Assembly: GCA_030530215.1 (NCBI GenBank)
Contig: JAUMVJ010000004.1
Coordinates: forward strand, 62,001-126,000
Reading direction: 5' to 3'
Length of the DNA: 64,000 nucleotides
Origin: Coriobacteriia bacterium
GTDB taxonomy: Bacteria; Actinomycetota; Coriobacteriia; Coriobacteriales; Eggerthellaceae
Each line of letters begins with the position of its first letter. Position 1 is the first letter of the stretch. Both the position numbers and the translations under genes were made by a program. The notes under the pieces are model-generated. The model had not been told where the DNA came from. It made no database searches and was given only the letters and a program-made list of their open reading frames with translations. Positions 31,016 to 38,931 of the stretch are shown in pieces.

Positions 31016-33066
31016 TGGCTAGACGCCCGGCGAAGGCGCGTCGTCATGCAAAATCTCGGCCTCAGGGTATTCTTGAGCTTACTTCGCGCGGTTTCGGCTT
31101 TGTGAAAACAGCCGAAGGGGAGTTCTTCATTCCTGCTAACAAAATCAATGGCGCTTTTCCCGGCGATTTGGTTGAAATTTCGCGTATCTCGTCTCAGAAG
31201 CAGGATGATTTTGCGAGTTACGTGGACAGCAAACATCAACGCCTCTGCGGGCGCGTGGTGCGTGTCGTTATGCGCGAGCAGCGCACTATTGTTGGTCGTT
31301 ATGAAATTGCCGATCCATTCGGTGTGGTTGTTCCCGATGATCCCAAGATCCCCTACGATATTTTCACCCTTAGGAAGGATGCGCCTTACGTAGCGGATGG
31401 GGACGTGGTTGAGGTCGAGATGACCGAGTATCCTTCGCGCAATTCTGCTGCTACCGGGCGTGTTTTGCGTGTTATCGGTAGCGAGGACGAAGGCTCGGTT
31501 GAAATAGATCGAATTATCAGTCATTTCAAGCTTGAAACAGTGTTCAGCGCGTCTGCTTTAGAAGAAGCCGAAGCTTTGAAACAGGATACCGCTGTGGCTG
31601 AGGGGCGGGGGTATCGCAGAATTTCCGACGAGCTCGTTTTTACCATCGATCCGGTTGACGCACGGGATTACGACGATGCCGTTTCCTGCACGTGGGATGG
31701 AAAATATTGGCATCTGGGCGTCTATATTGCTGATGTTTCCGCATTCGTTGATTACGGATCGTCGATCGACCTTGCGGCGCGTCGACGCGCGAGCTCAGTC
31801 TATTTGGTTGACCGGGTTCTTCCTATGTTGCCCGAGAAAATTAGCAACGACCTTTGTTCCCTGGTTCCGAGCAAACCGCGTCAGGCCATTGCTGTTCAAG
31901 CGCTTATCAGAGCTGATGGCCAAGTGGAAAGCTACGAAGTTTTCCCTGCGGTTATATGCTCGAAGGCCCGCCTTTCCTATGATCAGGCCTTAGCTCTTCT
32001 GCTGGCCGACGCTCATGCGAGCGCTTCGGAATTGCAACATGCTTTTCGCGCCTGTGAGATGCCTATGGGGGCTTTGGCCTTGTCGGAAGAGCTGCTCCCG
32101 CTCCTTAAAAGCTCAATCGAGAGTTTATCTTCACTCGCCGAGAAACAATTCCATCTTCGCTACGAGGCTGGCTGTATGGACTTCGAGCGGACGGAGGCAA
32201 AGGTCCGTCTTGATGAGGCGGGCAACCCGACCGAGGTGCGCTTGCGCAAGCGTGATAGGGCCACTCATGCCATAGAGGAAGCGATGATTCTTGCTAATCG
32301 TCTGGTTGCGCAATATCTCATCGATCATTTGCAGCCTTGCGTGTTTCGTGTTCACGATGCGCCTGACGGGGAAGCCCTTTATGCCCTTTACCAGATTTTG
32401 TCCGAAATGCCCGAATACGGCGATTTAGACGAATGGGCCTTCTGCTCGGGCCGGCCTAAGGTTCTGCAAGAAGTGCTTGCGCGAGCAAAAGGCAAGCCGG
32501 AGCACGAGCTTATCAGCTTATTGCTGCTGCGCAGCATGAAGCGCGCGGTGTACACAACCGACGATCGCCCACATTTCGGCGTGGCGCTTGAGCATTACTG
32601 CCACTTCACCTCGCCAATTAGAAGATACCCTGATCTGCTTGTTCATAGGATGCTCAAGATCGTCTTCTTTGGGGAAACCGAAACGAGCGGCGCCCTGAAA
32701 AAGGCTTTGCCTTGGATGGCTGAGCACTCCTCGAAGATGGAGCGCACCGCCGAGAAAGCTGCTTACCAAAGCCAGCAATTCAAGCTGGTCGAGTACATGC
32801 AGCGCGACATCGGGTCTACCTTCGAGGGCGTGATTAGCGGAGTATCGACGTTCGGGCTGTTCGTGCAGCTTCCAAATACTGCGATTGGACATTTGCCTTT
32901 ACGCGAGCTCAGTGATGAGCATTTTTCCTTCGACCCCGATCGTTACGTGCTCACCGGGGCAGATTCTGGCGTTCGCTACCAATTGGGACAAAGTATCAAG
33001 GTTGTGTTGGTAGCTGCCCATCCGAGGGAGCGCAGGCTCTCGCTGCGCTTGTCTCATCGCGTATAA
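31015..33066 (+). CDS. rnr: Ribonuclease R (RNB family exoribonuclease)
   Basis: A 3'-5' exoribonuclease that degrades structured RNA and, with tmRNA and SmpB, non-stop mRNA. The 683-residue protein has an N-terminal OB/cold-shock domain (GILELTSRGFGFVKT), the RNB catalytic core with IDPVDARDYDDAV (metal-binding aspartates) and HFTSPIRRYPDLLVHR, and a C-terminal S1 domain (GSTFEGVISGVSTFGLFVQL). Its ATG overlaps the ctpA stop (TAATG). smpB lies two genes downstream, matching the functional link between the two in trans-translation. Confidence 0.96.
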   Translation: MARRPAKARRHAKSRPQGILELTSRGFGFVKTAEGEFFIPANKINGAFPGDLVEISRISSQKQDDFASYVDSKHQRLCGRVVRVVMREQRTIVGRYEIADPFGVVVPDDPKIPYDIFTLRKDAPYVADGDVVEVEMTEYPSRNSAATGRVLRVIGSEDEGSVEIDRIISHFKLETVFSASALEEAEALKQDTAVAEGRGYRRISDELVFTIDPVDARDYDDAVSCTWDGKYWHLGVYIADVSAFVDYGSSIDLAARRRASSVYLVDRVLPMLPEKISNDLCSLVPSKPRQAIAVQALIRADGQVESYEVFPAVICSKARLSYDQALALLLADAHASASELQHAFRACEMPMGALALSEELLPLLKSSIESLSSLAEKQFHLRYEAGCMDFERTEAKVRLDEAGNPTEVRLRKRDRATHAIEEAMILANRLVAQYLIDHLQPCVFRVHDAPDGEALYALYQILSEMPEYGDLDEWAFCSGRPKVLQEVLARAKGKPEHELISLLLLRSMKRAVYTTDDRPHFGVALEHYCHFTSPIRRYPDLLVHRMLKIVFFGETETSGALKKALPWMAEHSSKMERTAEKAAYQSQQFKLVEYMQRDIGSTFEGVISGVSTFGLFVQLPNTAIGHLPLRELSDEHFSFDPDRYVLTGADSGVRYQLGQSIKVVLVAAHPRERRLSLRLSHRV

Positions 33067-33105
33067 TCGTCAAAAACACTCAACTGCTAACAAGGATCGT
33101 GGATT

Positions 33106-34173
33106 ATGGCCAAAGTAGACAAGAAGTTTCTGAAGTCCCTTTTGGAGACGCCTTCCGTAACAGGTACCGAGGCCAAGGTCGCTTCGCTTTTGCGTGAGCG
33201 CCTGGCTTCCGTTGCAAGCGAAATTGAAACCGACGTCATGGGCTCTGTCCATGCCAAGCTCGAAGGTACTGCTAAAGCCCCTTCGGTGATGATTGCCGCT
33301 CATATGGACGAGGTTGGCCTGATGGTTACCTATATCAGCCCCGAGGGCTTTTTGTCCGTTTCGAGCGTCGGTGGTGTCGATGCTGCCATTTTGCCAGGTA
33401 TGCGCGTCGACGTTCACACCGAAAGCGGGACCTTGCGCGGTGTCGTTGGCCGTAAGCCCATCCACTTGATCGAACCCGATGAACGCAAAAGCGTCACCCC
33501 AATCCACAACCTGGTAATCGATCTTGGCATGCCCGCTAAAAAGGTTAAGAAGCTTGTTCGCATTGGCGACACCATCACTTATGGCGTAGGCTTCGAGAAA
33601 TTCGGCAAAGGCATGGCGGTCTCGCGCGGATTTGACGACAAGATGGGCGTTTACATTGCAGCGCGCGTTATGGAGGAGGTCGCCAAGGCGGGCGGTGCTC
33701 AGGGCGACTATATTTGCGTGGGCACCGTTCAGGAGGAAATCGGCCTGCGTGGTGCCGAGACGAGCGCCTATGGGGTACATCCCGATGTGGGCATCGCGCT
33801 CGATGTTACTCATGCTACCGATTATCCCGGCATCGACCAGAGCCGTTACGGCAAGATCGTCTGTGGGCAGGGGCCCGTTATCGCGCGCGGTCCCAACATC
33901 AACCCCGTCGTGTTTGAGCGCCTGGTGGCTGCCGCCGAGGCCGAAGGTATCAAGTACCAGATCGAGGCCGAGCCCGGCGTAACCGGCACCGATGCGGCCA
34001 AGATCCAAACCTCACGCGGCGGCAAGGCCTGCGGCTTGGTTTCCGTGGCTCTGCGCTATATGCACACCCCAACCGAGGTCCTTGCTTTAAGCGATCTTGA
34101 GGATACGGTCGCCTTGCTCACTCGTTTTATCCTCGATCTCGACGACGACGTTAGCTTCGTCCCGGGGGTGTAG
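33106..34173 (+). CDS. M42-family metallopeptidase (glutamyl aminopeptidase/cellulase M type)
   Basis: A 355-residue dinuclear-metal aminopeptidase that probably forms large oligomers trimming peptides in the cytoplasm. Metal ligands in order: His in AAHMDEVG, Asp in SRGFDDKMG, the Glu pair in VQEEIGLRG, Asp in ALDVTHATD, and His near the C-terminus in MHTPTEV. The N-terminal LLETPSVTGTE region is typical. AAGGATCG precedes the ATG. It is separated from rnr by 39 bp and from smpB by only 3 bp, so smpB depends on the same transcript. Confidence 0.94.
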   Translation: MAKVDKKFLKSLLETPSVTGTEAKVASLLRERLASVASEIETDVMGSVHAKLEGTAKAPSVMIAAHMDEVGLMVTYISPEGFLSVSSVGGVDAAILPGMRVDVHTESGTLRGVVGRKPIHLIEPDERKSVTPIHNLVIDLGMPAKKVKKLVRIGDTITYGVGFEKFGKGMAVSRGFDDKMGVYIAARVMEEVAKAGGAQGDYICVGTVQEEIGLRGAETSAYGVHPDVGIALDVTHATDYPGIDQSRYGKIVCGQGPVIARGPNINPVVFERLVAAAEAEGIKYQIEAEPGVTGTDAAKIQTSRGGKACGLVSVALRYMHTPTEVLALSDLEDTVALLTRFILDLDDDVSFVPGV

Positions 34174-34176
34174 TTT

Positions 34177-34665
34177 ATGGCGAAGAAGCCTGCGCAGCCT
34201 AAGGGCAAGGAATCCGTTATTGCGAAGAACAAGCGTGCGTTCCATGAGTACGAGATGGTCGATACCTTTGAGTGCGGCATCGTTTTAACGGGAACCGAGG
34301 TTCGTTCTTTGCGAGAGAACAATTGCCAGCTCACCGACGGGTTTGCCCTTGTTCGCAACAATGAGGTGTGGCTCAACAACCTTCATATCCCGCCTTACAG
34401 CCACGGTAGCATTTTCAACGGCGACCCCGACAGGCGCCGCAAGCTCTTGCTGCATCGCAAGGAAATCCGCATCCTGACGCAACGAACGCAGGAAAAGGGC
34501 TTGACGCTCGTTCCTACCAAGATTTATTTCGACAAGAATGGGCGCGTGAAGGTTGAGATTGCGCTTGCGCGAGGCAAGAAGCTTCACGACAAGCGCCAAG
34601 CGATGGCCGAGCGCGACCAAAAGCGCGAAATCGAGCGCGCCCTTAAGGAGCGCAATCGCTACTGA
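34177..34665 (+). CDS. smpB: SsrA-binding protein SmpB
   Basis: Binds tmRNA and brings it to stalled ribosomes. The 162-residue protein contains the conserved FECGIVLTGTEVRSLRE, the NNLHIPPYSHGS region and a basic C-terminal tail (ARGKKLHDKRQAMAERDQKR). The first about 20 residues are basic, a little longer than the minimal family. It begins 3 bp after the M42 peptidase stop. It ends in TGA, uncommon here. The tmRNA gene itself is not seen in the 70-bp gap downstream or elsewhere in the window. Confidence 0.97.
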   Translation: MAKKPAQPKGKESVIAKNKRAFHEYEMVDTFECGIVLTGTEVRSLRENNCQLTDGFALVRNNEVWLNNLHIPPYSHGSIFNGDPDRRRKLLLHRKEIRILTQRTQEKGLTLVPTKIYFDKNGRVKVEIALARGKKLHDKRQAMAERDQKREIERALKERNRY

Positions 34666-34731
34666 CCTACGCGACCTCAAAAGGGGTCGAGTTTGTGGGT
34701 ATAGTAGACGCATACGCGAAAGGATTTCAGC

Positions 34732-35127
34732 ATGAACGAAAATGTTCTTGAGATAATAGACACCCTGAAGGCGCGCCTTGACGATTTGACTTCCGTGGTG
34801 GGGGAGTGCTCGATCGAGCTTGAGGGCTACGATACCAAGCTCGACCAGATTGACACTCAAATCTATGTTCTTCAGACGAAGATCGAAAAGCTCAACGAGC
34901 GCATTGCCGCAGGCGAGGAAGTGGTTTCCGACCTTGCTGCTGCCGAGGCTAAATCGTCGCGTATCCCCGAAGACATCAAGGAAGGGATGACCGATGCAGT
35001 ACAGATGGCCGGCAGCCTTGCGCGTGATGCCAAGCCCATCGTCTCCGAGATAACCGGTACGGTCAACGAGCTCAAGGAAGCCTTCGGAATTTCCGGCAAA
35101 GGCTCCAAGACGCCCTTCAACAAGTAA
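34732..35127 (+). CDS. Coiled-coil protein, unknown
   Basis: A 131-residue, strongly charged protein that I do not recognise. Residues about 1-65 form a long coiled coil with regular hydrophobic spacing (IIDTLKARLDDL, YDTKLDQIDTQIYVLQTKIEKL). The rest is helical and Ala/Glu-rich with no membrane segment and no cysteine pattern. GAAAGGA precedes the ATG. It stands alone between smpB and the transporter gene, with a clear terminator after it. A role as a small structural or adaptor protein is possible but not shown. Confidence 0.72.
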   Translation: MNENVLEIIDTLKARLDDLTSVVGECSIELEGYDTKLDQIDTQIYVLQTKIEKLNERIAAGEEVVSDLAAAEAKSSRIPEDIKEGMTDAVQMAGSLARDAKPIVSEITGTVNELKEAFGISGKGSKTPFNK

Positions 35128-35152
35128 TTTGCTTAGCGTTCGCATTCCGCAG

Positions 35153-35196
35153 GCGGCTCGATTCCTGGTGCAAGTTGGGAACCGAGCCGCTCTTTT
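35153..35196 (+). terminator. Terminator after the coiled-coil gene
   Basis: Arms GCGGCTCG (35153-35160) and CGAGCCGC (35183-35190), followed by TCTTTT. Confidence 0.8.
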
Positions 35197-35257
35197 GCTA
35201 AAGTAACCTTCACTGTTAAAACGCGTTCAACGATCTGGACGCTTTCTAGGAGAATTT

Positions 35258-36649
35258 ATGTCTACTTCAACGGAATATGCTCAGAGCACCGGTCGCGCTG
35301 CCTGGTCGGGCAAGCTTGCCTTCGTCTTGTCCGCCGCTGCATCGGCGGTTGGCCTGGGCGCGATGTGGCGCTTTCCTTACCTTGCGGCAAAATACGGTGG
35401 CGGCGCTTTTCTTATCACTTACTTTGCGTTCACCTTCACCATCGGCATCGCACTCTTGCTGCTGGAAAATGCGCTTGGTCGAAAGACGGGTCAAAGCTCC
35501 ATCGGTGCTTTCCGCGCTTTTGGCAAGAAGTACATGTTCATCGGCGTTATCATGTCCGCCGTCCCCTTCATCATCGGCCCTTATTACAACGTGATCGGCG
35601 GATGGGTTACCAAATATCTATTTGCTTATGCGACAGGGGAGGGAGCCAGCCTTACCAGCTCCGACTACTTCACGAGCTTTATCTCGGACCCAGTTCAGAG
35701 CATTCTATTCATGCTCATCTTCATGGCACTTACCTATTTCATCGTCTGGCGAGGCGTTAACAAGGGAATCGAGAAATCGAACCTCATCATGATGCCTTTG
35801 CTTATCGTATTTGCGATTGGAATTGCCGCATATTCGCTCAGCCTTCCGGGTGCTGCCGAGGGTGTGGCTTTCTACCTGGTCCCCGACCTGAGCAAGTTCT
35901 CGCCCGAGCTTGTCATCTCTGCGCTCGGCCAAACTTTCTTCACCCTTTCCTTGGCAATGGGCATCATGGTTACCTATGGTTCGTACCTTGATAAGTCGAT
36001 CAAGCTCACCAACAGCGTGACGCAAATCGCAGGTACCACCTTTAGCGTTTCTTTGCTTGCCGGTTTTATGATTATCCCCGCGACCTTTGCATCCTTGGGC
36101 TCTGGTGAGGCGGTTGCTGAAAACGCCGGCCCTTCTTTGATGTTCGTCATTCTGCCGCAGGTTTTCGCTGGCCTGGGTGACGTTGCTCCCATCATCGCAA
36201 CGGTGTTCTTTGTCCTGGTGCTGTTCGCCGCTCTTACTAGCTGCATTTCCATCATCGAAGCCTGTGTTTCGATCGTCGCCGATTATCTGCACTGCTCGCG
36301 TGGCAAGGCTTTGCTCTCTGTTGCGATCTGGACGACCCTCATGGGCTTGGTTGTTAATCTGGGCTACAGCTCGCTTAGCTTCATTCAGCCTTTGGGCGAG
36401 GGATCGAGCATCCTTGATTTTGCGGACTTCATTTCCAATTCCGTCCTTATGCCCATTGCCGCTCTTCTTACCTGCGTGTTCGTTGGTTGGTTTGTTGGTA
36501 CAAAGGTTATTGAGGAAGAGGTAATGCTTTCTGCCGAGTTTAAACTGCGCAAGCTTTGGGCTTTCATGATCAAATACATTGCGCCGATCGTGCTCGTCAT
36601 CATCCTTGTGGCTTACGTGGCTCAAACCTTTGGCTTCTTCAAGATGTAG
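35258..36649 (+). CDS. NSS-family sodium-dependent amino acid (or amine) symporter
   Basis: A 463-residue neurotransmitter:sodium symporter-family protein with about 11-12 membrane segments. Near the N-terminus the signature AVGLGAMWRFPYLAAKYGGG carries the sodium- and substrate-site helix TM1. The TM6 region (FTLSLAMGIMVTYGSYL) and TM8 region are also recognisable. Bacterial members such as LeuT, TnaT and MhsT import hydrophobic or aromatic amino acids; the substrate here cannot be told. CTAGGAG precedes the ATG. It is monocistronic: a terminator precedes it, and a repeat-borne terminator follows. Confidence 0.93.
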   Translation: MSTSTEYAQSTGRAAWSGKLAFVLSAAASAVGLGAMWRFPYLAAKYGGGAFLITYFAFTFTIGIALLLLENALGRKTGQSSIGAFRAFGKKYMFIGVIMSAVPFIIGPYYNVIGGWVTKYLFAYATGEGASLTSSDYFTSFISDPVQSILFMLIFMALTYFIVWRGVNKGIEKSNLIMMPLLIVFAIGIAAYSLSLPGAAEGVAFYLVPDLSKFSPELVISALGQTFFTLSLAMGIMVTYGSYLDKSIKLTNSVTQIAGTTFSVSLLAGFMIIPATFASLGSGEAVAENAGPSLMFVILPQVFAGLGDVAPIIATVFFVLVLFAALTSCISIIEACVSIVADYLHCSRGKALLSVAIWTTLMGLVVNLGYSSLSFIQPLGEGSSILDFADFISNSVLMPIAALLTCVFVGWFVGTKVIEEEVMLSAEFKLRKLWAFMIKYIAPIVLVIILVAYVAQTFGFFKM

Positions 36650-36661
36650 GAAGAATCTAAA

Positions 36662-36678
36662 GCTCGGCTGTTAGTCGA
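36662..36678 (+). repeat. Small hairpin after the NSS transporter gene
   Basis: CTCGGCT, loop GTT, AGTCGAG: a 7-bp stem with one G-T pair and no T-run. It may be part of the 3' UTR. Confidence 0.35.
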
Positions 36679-36686
36679 GTGTGCGC

Positions 36687-36743
36687 AATTCAATACGAAA
36701 ATGATTGAATCTTTAAAAGGGCAAGGCATTATGTCTTGCCCTT
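36687..36743 (+). repeat. 57-bp direct repeat, left copy (contains a terminator)
   Basis: It matches 38333-38389 at 52 of 57 positions. It contains an inner dyad (ATTCAAT...ATTGAAT) and a terminator hairpin with AAGGGCAAGGC arms. Read in the frame of the downstream HTH gene, its first bases would encode IQYEND and a stop, almost the same as the end of that HTH protein (IQYEKD), although no HTH gene precedes it here. Confidence 0.9.
36718..36743 (+). terminator. Terminator inside the left direct repeat
   Basis: Arms AAGGGCAAGGC and GTCTTGCCCTT (one G-T pair), then a weak T-rich tail (AAGTTTATCGTTTT). It probably ends the NSS transporter transcript. Confidence 0.65.
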
Positions 36744-36771
36744 AAGTTTATCGTTTTACAGTAAAAAGATA

Positions 36772-36800
36772 TTGTTTATCGATAAATCTTTAGTTATATT
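36772..36800 (+). promoter_or_regulatory. Promoter of the cassette genes
   Basis: TTGTTT (36772-36777), 17-bp spacer, TATATT (36795-36800). It lies 44 bp before the secreted-protein ATG and inside the bracketed block, so the cassette carries its own promoter. The spacer includes a small dyad TATCGATA-like sequence that a regulator could bind. Confidence 0.65.
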
Positions 36801-36843
36801 TAAGTGGGCGCCTGATATTTGTTGGATTTTTAAAGAGGTGAAA

Positions 36844-37494
36844 ATGCTATTTATTCAAAACAAGAAAAGCATGTTGGTTTCAGTAATCTTGCTTGCGATC
36901 CTTGCTTTCTTTTCGGTCGCTGTTTCTTCGTATGCCTATGCCGATACAGCTGATAGCGATGATGATTCGACTACTAGTGAGGAAGTGATCAAGTCTAAGC
37001 TTTCGGAGATAGGTGACAAATATTCCGAGGGCGATATATTAAGCGACGAAGATGCTGCATATGTGCGTGCTCATGTTCCTGAGGTTGGTGACAGCACCGA
37101 AAGCCAGCTTGAACCTGCAGCGCTTAATCAATCCGGCAAGTTTTCGAAGACGAAAAAGAAATTTGGAACCACTGTTCATGTTTCGGGTTCGATTTTTAGT
37201 AAGTACGAAGGGTTACCCACCGAACATAGCTATGGCGGTACTATTGCCGTAAAGAAAACAGCGGGGAAAACCCCTAGAAAAATCAAAACAACAATCACTT
37301 GCAGAGCGTATGGCCTAATGGGCACTAAGCTCTTAGTGATGTACAACGGGTCAGTGTCTGCTAGCAAAAAGAACGCTGATTCCTTAAAGGCTCAATTGAA
37401 GAAAACTTATACTGGTGTTGTAGCTTATTGTATGGTCGAAGCTAGCGTGTCTGTCACAACATCGAATGGCGATGTGTTTACTGTCAGCGACTAA
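36844..37494 (+). CDS. Secreted protein of unknown function
   Basis: A 216-residue protein I do not recognise. It has a signal peptide with basic start and hydrophobic core (about 10-28), and a likely cleavage after SSYAYA, giving a mature start DTADSDDD. An acidic N-terminal region follows, then a Lys/Thr/Ser/Val-rich segment with alternating pattern that suggests beta strands (TTVHVSGSIF, IKTTITCRAYG, ASVSVTTSNGDVFTV). Two cysteines in the C-terminal half (CRAYG, AYCMVE) could form a disulfide. The ATG at 36844 has AGAGGTG upstream. First gene of the repeat-bracketed block, with a membrane protein and an HTH regulator behind it; AT-rich compared with its surroundings. Confidence 0.75.
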   Translation: MLFIQNKKSMLVSVILLAILAFFSVAVSSYAYADTADSDDDSTTSEEVIKSKLSEIGDKYSEGDILSDEDAAYVRAHVPEVGDSTESQLEPAALNQSGKFSKTKKKFGTTVHVSGSIFSKYEGLPTEHSYGGTIAVKKTAGKTPRKIKTTITCRAYGLMGTKLLVMYNGSVSASKKNADSLKAQLKKTYTGVVAYCMVEASVSVTTSNGDVFTVSD

Positions 37495-37514
37495 TCTTAA
37501 GGTTGGAATTGATT

Positions 37515-38135
37515 ATGAGTGTCAGGATTTCTGGCGTCGAAGCGTCTAACAAGGTCAAGCCCAGGGGCCTTAAGGCTGCAAAGGCAATCGCGGCATTTGG
37601 TTACTGTTTTTCGGTCGCGCTTCTGATCGGATGCGTTCTGTCTACCGTTGCGATTAACATTGATAGCAAAGCTAACGTGCTTGGACCCTATGCGCCATTG
37701 CTTTTAGCCCAAGATACGCTAGGTGCTTTGGTTGTAGCGATTGTTATGTATCAGTGCTATAGGGTTATCGATATATACCAGGCCGAAGGGCTTTTCTTTT
37801 CAAGTAATCAAGGCTTCAGAATTAGAGTAATCGCGATCTGCTTTTTACTGATCTTCCTGTTTCAGGTTGGATCTACGGTGGCGTATTGCCATGCGGTTGG
37901 CGGAAACATTGGAATCGGACTCAATGGCGACCCATTCGGCTTTCCTTCAAGGCTAATGTGGCAGTTGGTGGGCACGCAGTATTCAGATTCTGATCTTGTG
38001 AGCATCGGAACCGATGTGGCCTTCAATCGTGATATTAACCTTATGCCACTTGCATTTTCTATGATTGCTTGGTGTTTATCCTACGTGTTCGATAGTGGGC
38101 AGCAGATGCAGCAAGATCAAGATCAGACTTTGTAG
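37515..38135 (+). CDS. DUF2975-like membrane protein
   Basis: A 206-residue protein with about four membrane segments (around 28-50, 63-82, 105-125, 180-198). A motif like EGLFFSSNQGFRIRVIAI between segments 2 and 3 resembles the G..F...N...LR..G pattern of DUF2975 proteins. That family is regularly encoded next to a YozG-type HTH regulator, as here (12 bp downstream). I assign it by this pattern and by context; similarity is not strong by eye. The ATG at 37515 follows AAGGTTGG; a TTG at 37503 is also in frame. Function of DUF2975 pairs is not established. Confidence 0.68.
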   Translation: MSVRISGVEASNKVKPRGLKAAKAIAAFGYCFSVALLIGCVLSTVAINIDSKANVLGPYAPLLLAQDTLGALVVAIVMYQCYRVIDIYQAEGLFFSSNQGFRIRVIAICFLLIFLFQVGSTVAYCHAVGGNIGIGLNGDPFGFPSRLMWQLVGTQYSDSDLVSIGTDVAFNRDINLMPLAFSMIAWCLSYVFDSGQQMQQDQDQTL

Positions 38136-38147
38136 AAAAGGCTAGTC

Positions 38148-38354
38148 ATGAGCATTGTCCTTCATCTGGATGAGGTAATGGCGCGACGTCATGTGAGGTT
38201 GTCCGAGCTCGCTAAAGCTGTCGACATCACAAACGCCAATATGTCCAATCTGAAGACAGGTAAGGTTAAGGCAATCCGGTTTTCGACGCTTGACAAAATT
38301 TGCGAATATTTAGATTGCCAGCCTGGTGACATAATTCAATACGAAAAGGATTGA
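38148..38354 (+). CDS. Cro/C1-type HTH regulator (YozG-like)
   Basis: A 68-residue single-domain helix-turn-helix protein. The sequence LAKAVDITNANMSNLKTGKVKAIRFSTLDKICEYLDCQPGDI is a near-textbook YozG-like HTH, in which the recognition helix lies at NANMSNLKTGKVKAI. Such proteins are usually paired with a DUF2975 membrane protein, which is the preceding gene. It probably represses its own operon, perhaps at the promoter near 36772, but that is inference. AAAAGG precedes the ATG. Its last codons, QYEKD and stop, lie inside the right copy of the 57-bp direct repeat. It ends in TGA. Confidence 0.92.
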   Translation: MSIVLHLDEVMARRHVRLSELAKAVDITNANMSNLKTGKVKAIRFSTLDKICEYLDCQPGDIIQYEKD

Positions 38355-38389
38355 ACCTTTAAAAGGGCAAGGCGTCATGCCTTGCCCTT
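38333..38389 (+). repeat. 57-bp direct repeat, right copy (end of HTH gene plus terminator)
   Basis: Right-hand copy of the repeat at 36687-36743. It covers the last codons of the HTH gene and a terminator. Confidence 0.9.
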
Positions 38390-38397
38390 TGTCTGTT
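38361..38397 (+). terminator. Terminator of the cassette operon
   Basis: A perfect 11-bp stem, AAGGGCAAGGC / GCCTTGCCCTT, then TTGTCTGTTT. The left copy differs by a C-to-T change that keeps a G-U pair, so pairing is conserved. Confidence 0.8.
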
Positions 38398-38450
38398 TAC
38401 GCCCATGTTGCTGCTGGGTCTCTGTAAGCCAAGCTTCAACGTGGGAGCAA

Positions 38451-38481
38451 ATAAAAAAGAGGCCCTCGATGAGGACCTCTT
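38451..38481 (-). terminator. Terminator of rpmB
   Basis: On the minus strand AAGAGGTCCTC and GAGGGCCTCTT pair around a 3-nt loop (one T-G pair), followed by TTTTATTT. Confidence 0.85.
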
Positions 38482-38500
38482 CGATGCTTTAGCGGAAAAA

Positions 38501-38689
38501 CTAAGCGCGCTCAACCTTGCCGGATTTCATGCACTGGGTGCAGACGTTAGCCTTGCGTACACGACCATCCTTCTTGATGGTGATCTTCTGGATGTTGGGG
38601 CGGAACATACGGTTGGTAACACGATGGGAGTGGCTGACGTTACGACCAGCGACAGGTGCCTTTCCGCAAATTTCACAAACCTTGGACAT
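38501..38689 (-). CDS. rpmB: Ribosomal protein L28 (zinc-binding type)
   Basis: A 62-residue large-subunit ribosomal protein. The N-terminus MSKVCEICGK and the C-terminal CTQCMKSGKV provide four cysteines (a zinc-binding C+ form). GRNVSHSHRVTNRMFRPNIQ is the L28 signature. Zinc-containing L28 is often replaced by a zinc-free paralogue under zinc starvation; no paralogue is visible here. It is the only gene on the minus strand in this stretch and is divergent from the asp23-fakA-recG run. Confidence 0.97.
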   Translation of the reverse strand: MSKVCEICGKAPVAGRNVSHSHRVTNRMFRPNIQKITIKKDGRVRKANVCTQCMKSGKVERA

Positions 38690-38931
38690 ACTTAATCAAC
38701 TCCATCTTTATTGTTTATCAAGTGCGGCGTTAACCGCCAATGAACAAAATAGCCTAGTAACTGTACCACACGGCAGCTAGCCTTCCAAGCTATAATTTTT
38801 CCGTTATGAAAATTTGTCGCACGGCTTCCAGTTGATTTGGTGAGCCTGTGAATTTCCAAGCCAAGGCTTGCATGGGCTATACTATACGTTCGGTTTGTCT
38901 ATTAGGGGCAAGCTGTCACTCGAAAGGATGA

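Larger units (their letters stand above)
36687..38389. other. AT-rich cassette bracketed by 57-bp direct repeats
   Basis: The segment between the two repeats holds three same-strand genes (secreted protein, DUF2975-like membrane protein, YozG-like HTH regulator). It is visibly richer in A and T than the genes on either side. No integrase or transposase gene is present. The repeats, the composition change and the apparent remnant of an HTH 3' end at the left boundary suggest insertion or exchange by recombination between related HTH-terminator segments. Confidence 0.6.

Noticed and set aside
33063-33068. TATAAT across the rnr stop codon as an M42 promoter
   Set aside because: It fits the consensus -10, but no -35 or extended element supports it and the sequence is constrained by the rnr C-terminus; left unannotated.
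34666-34731. tmRNA gene next to smpB
   Set aside because: The gap is only 66 bp and shows no tmRNA features.
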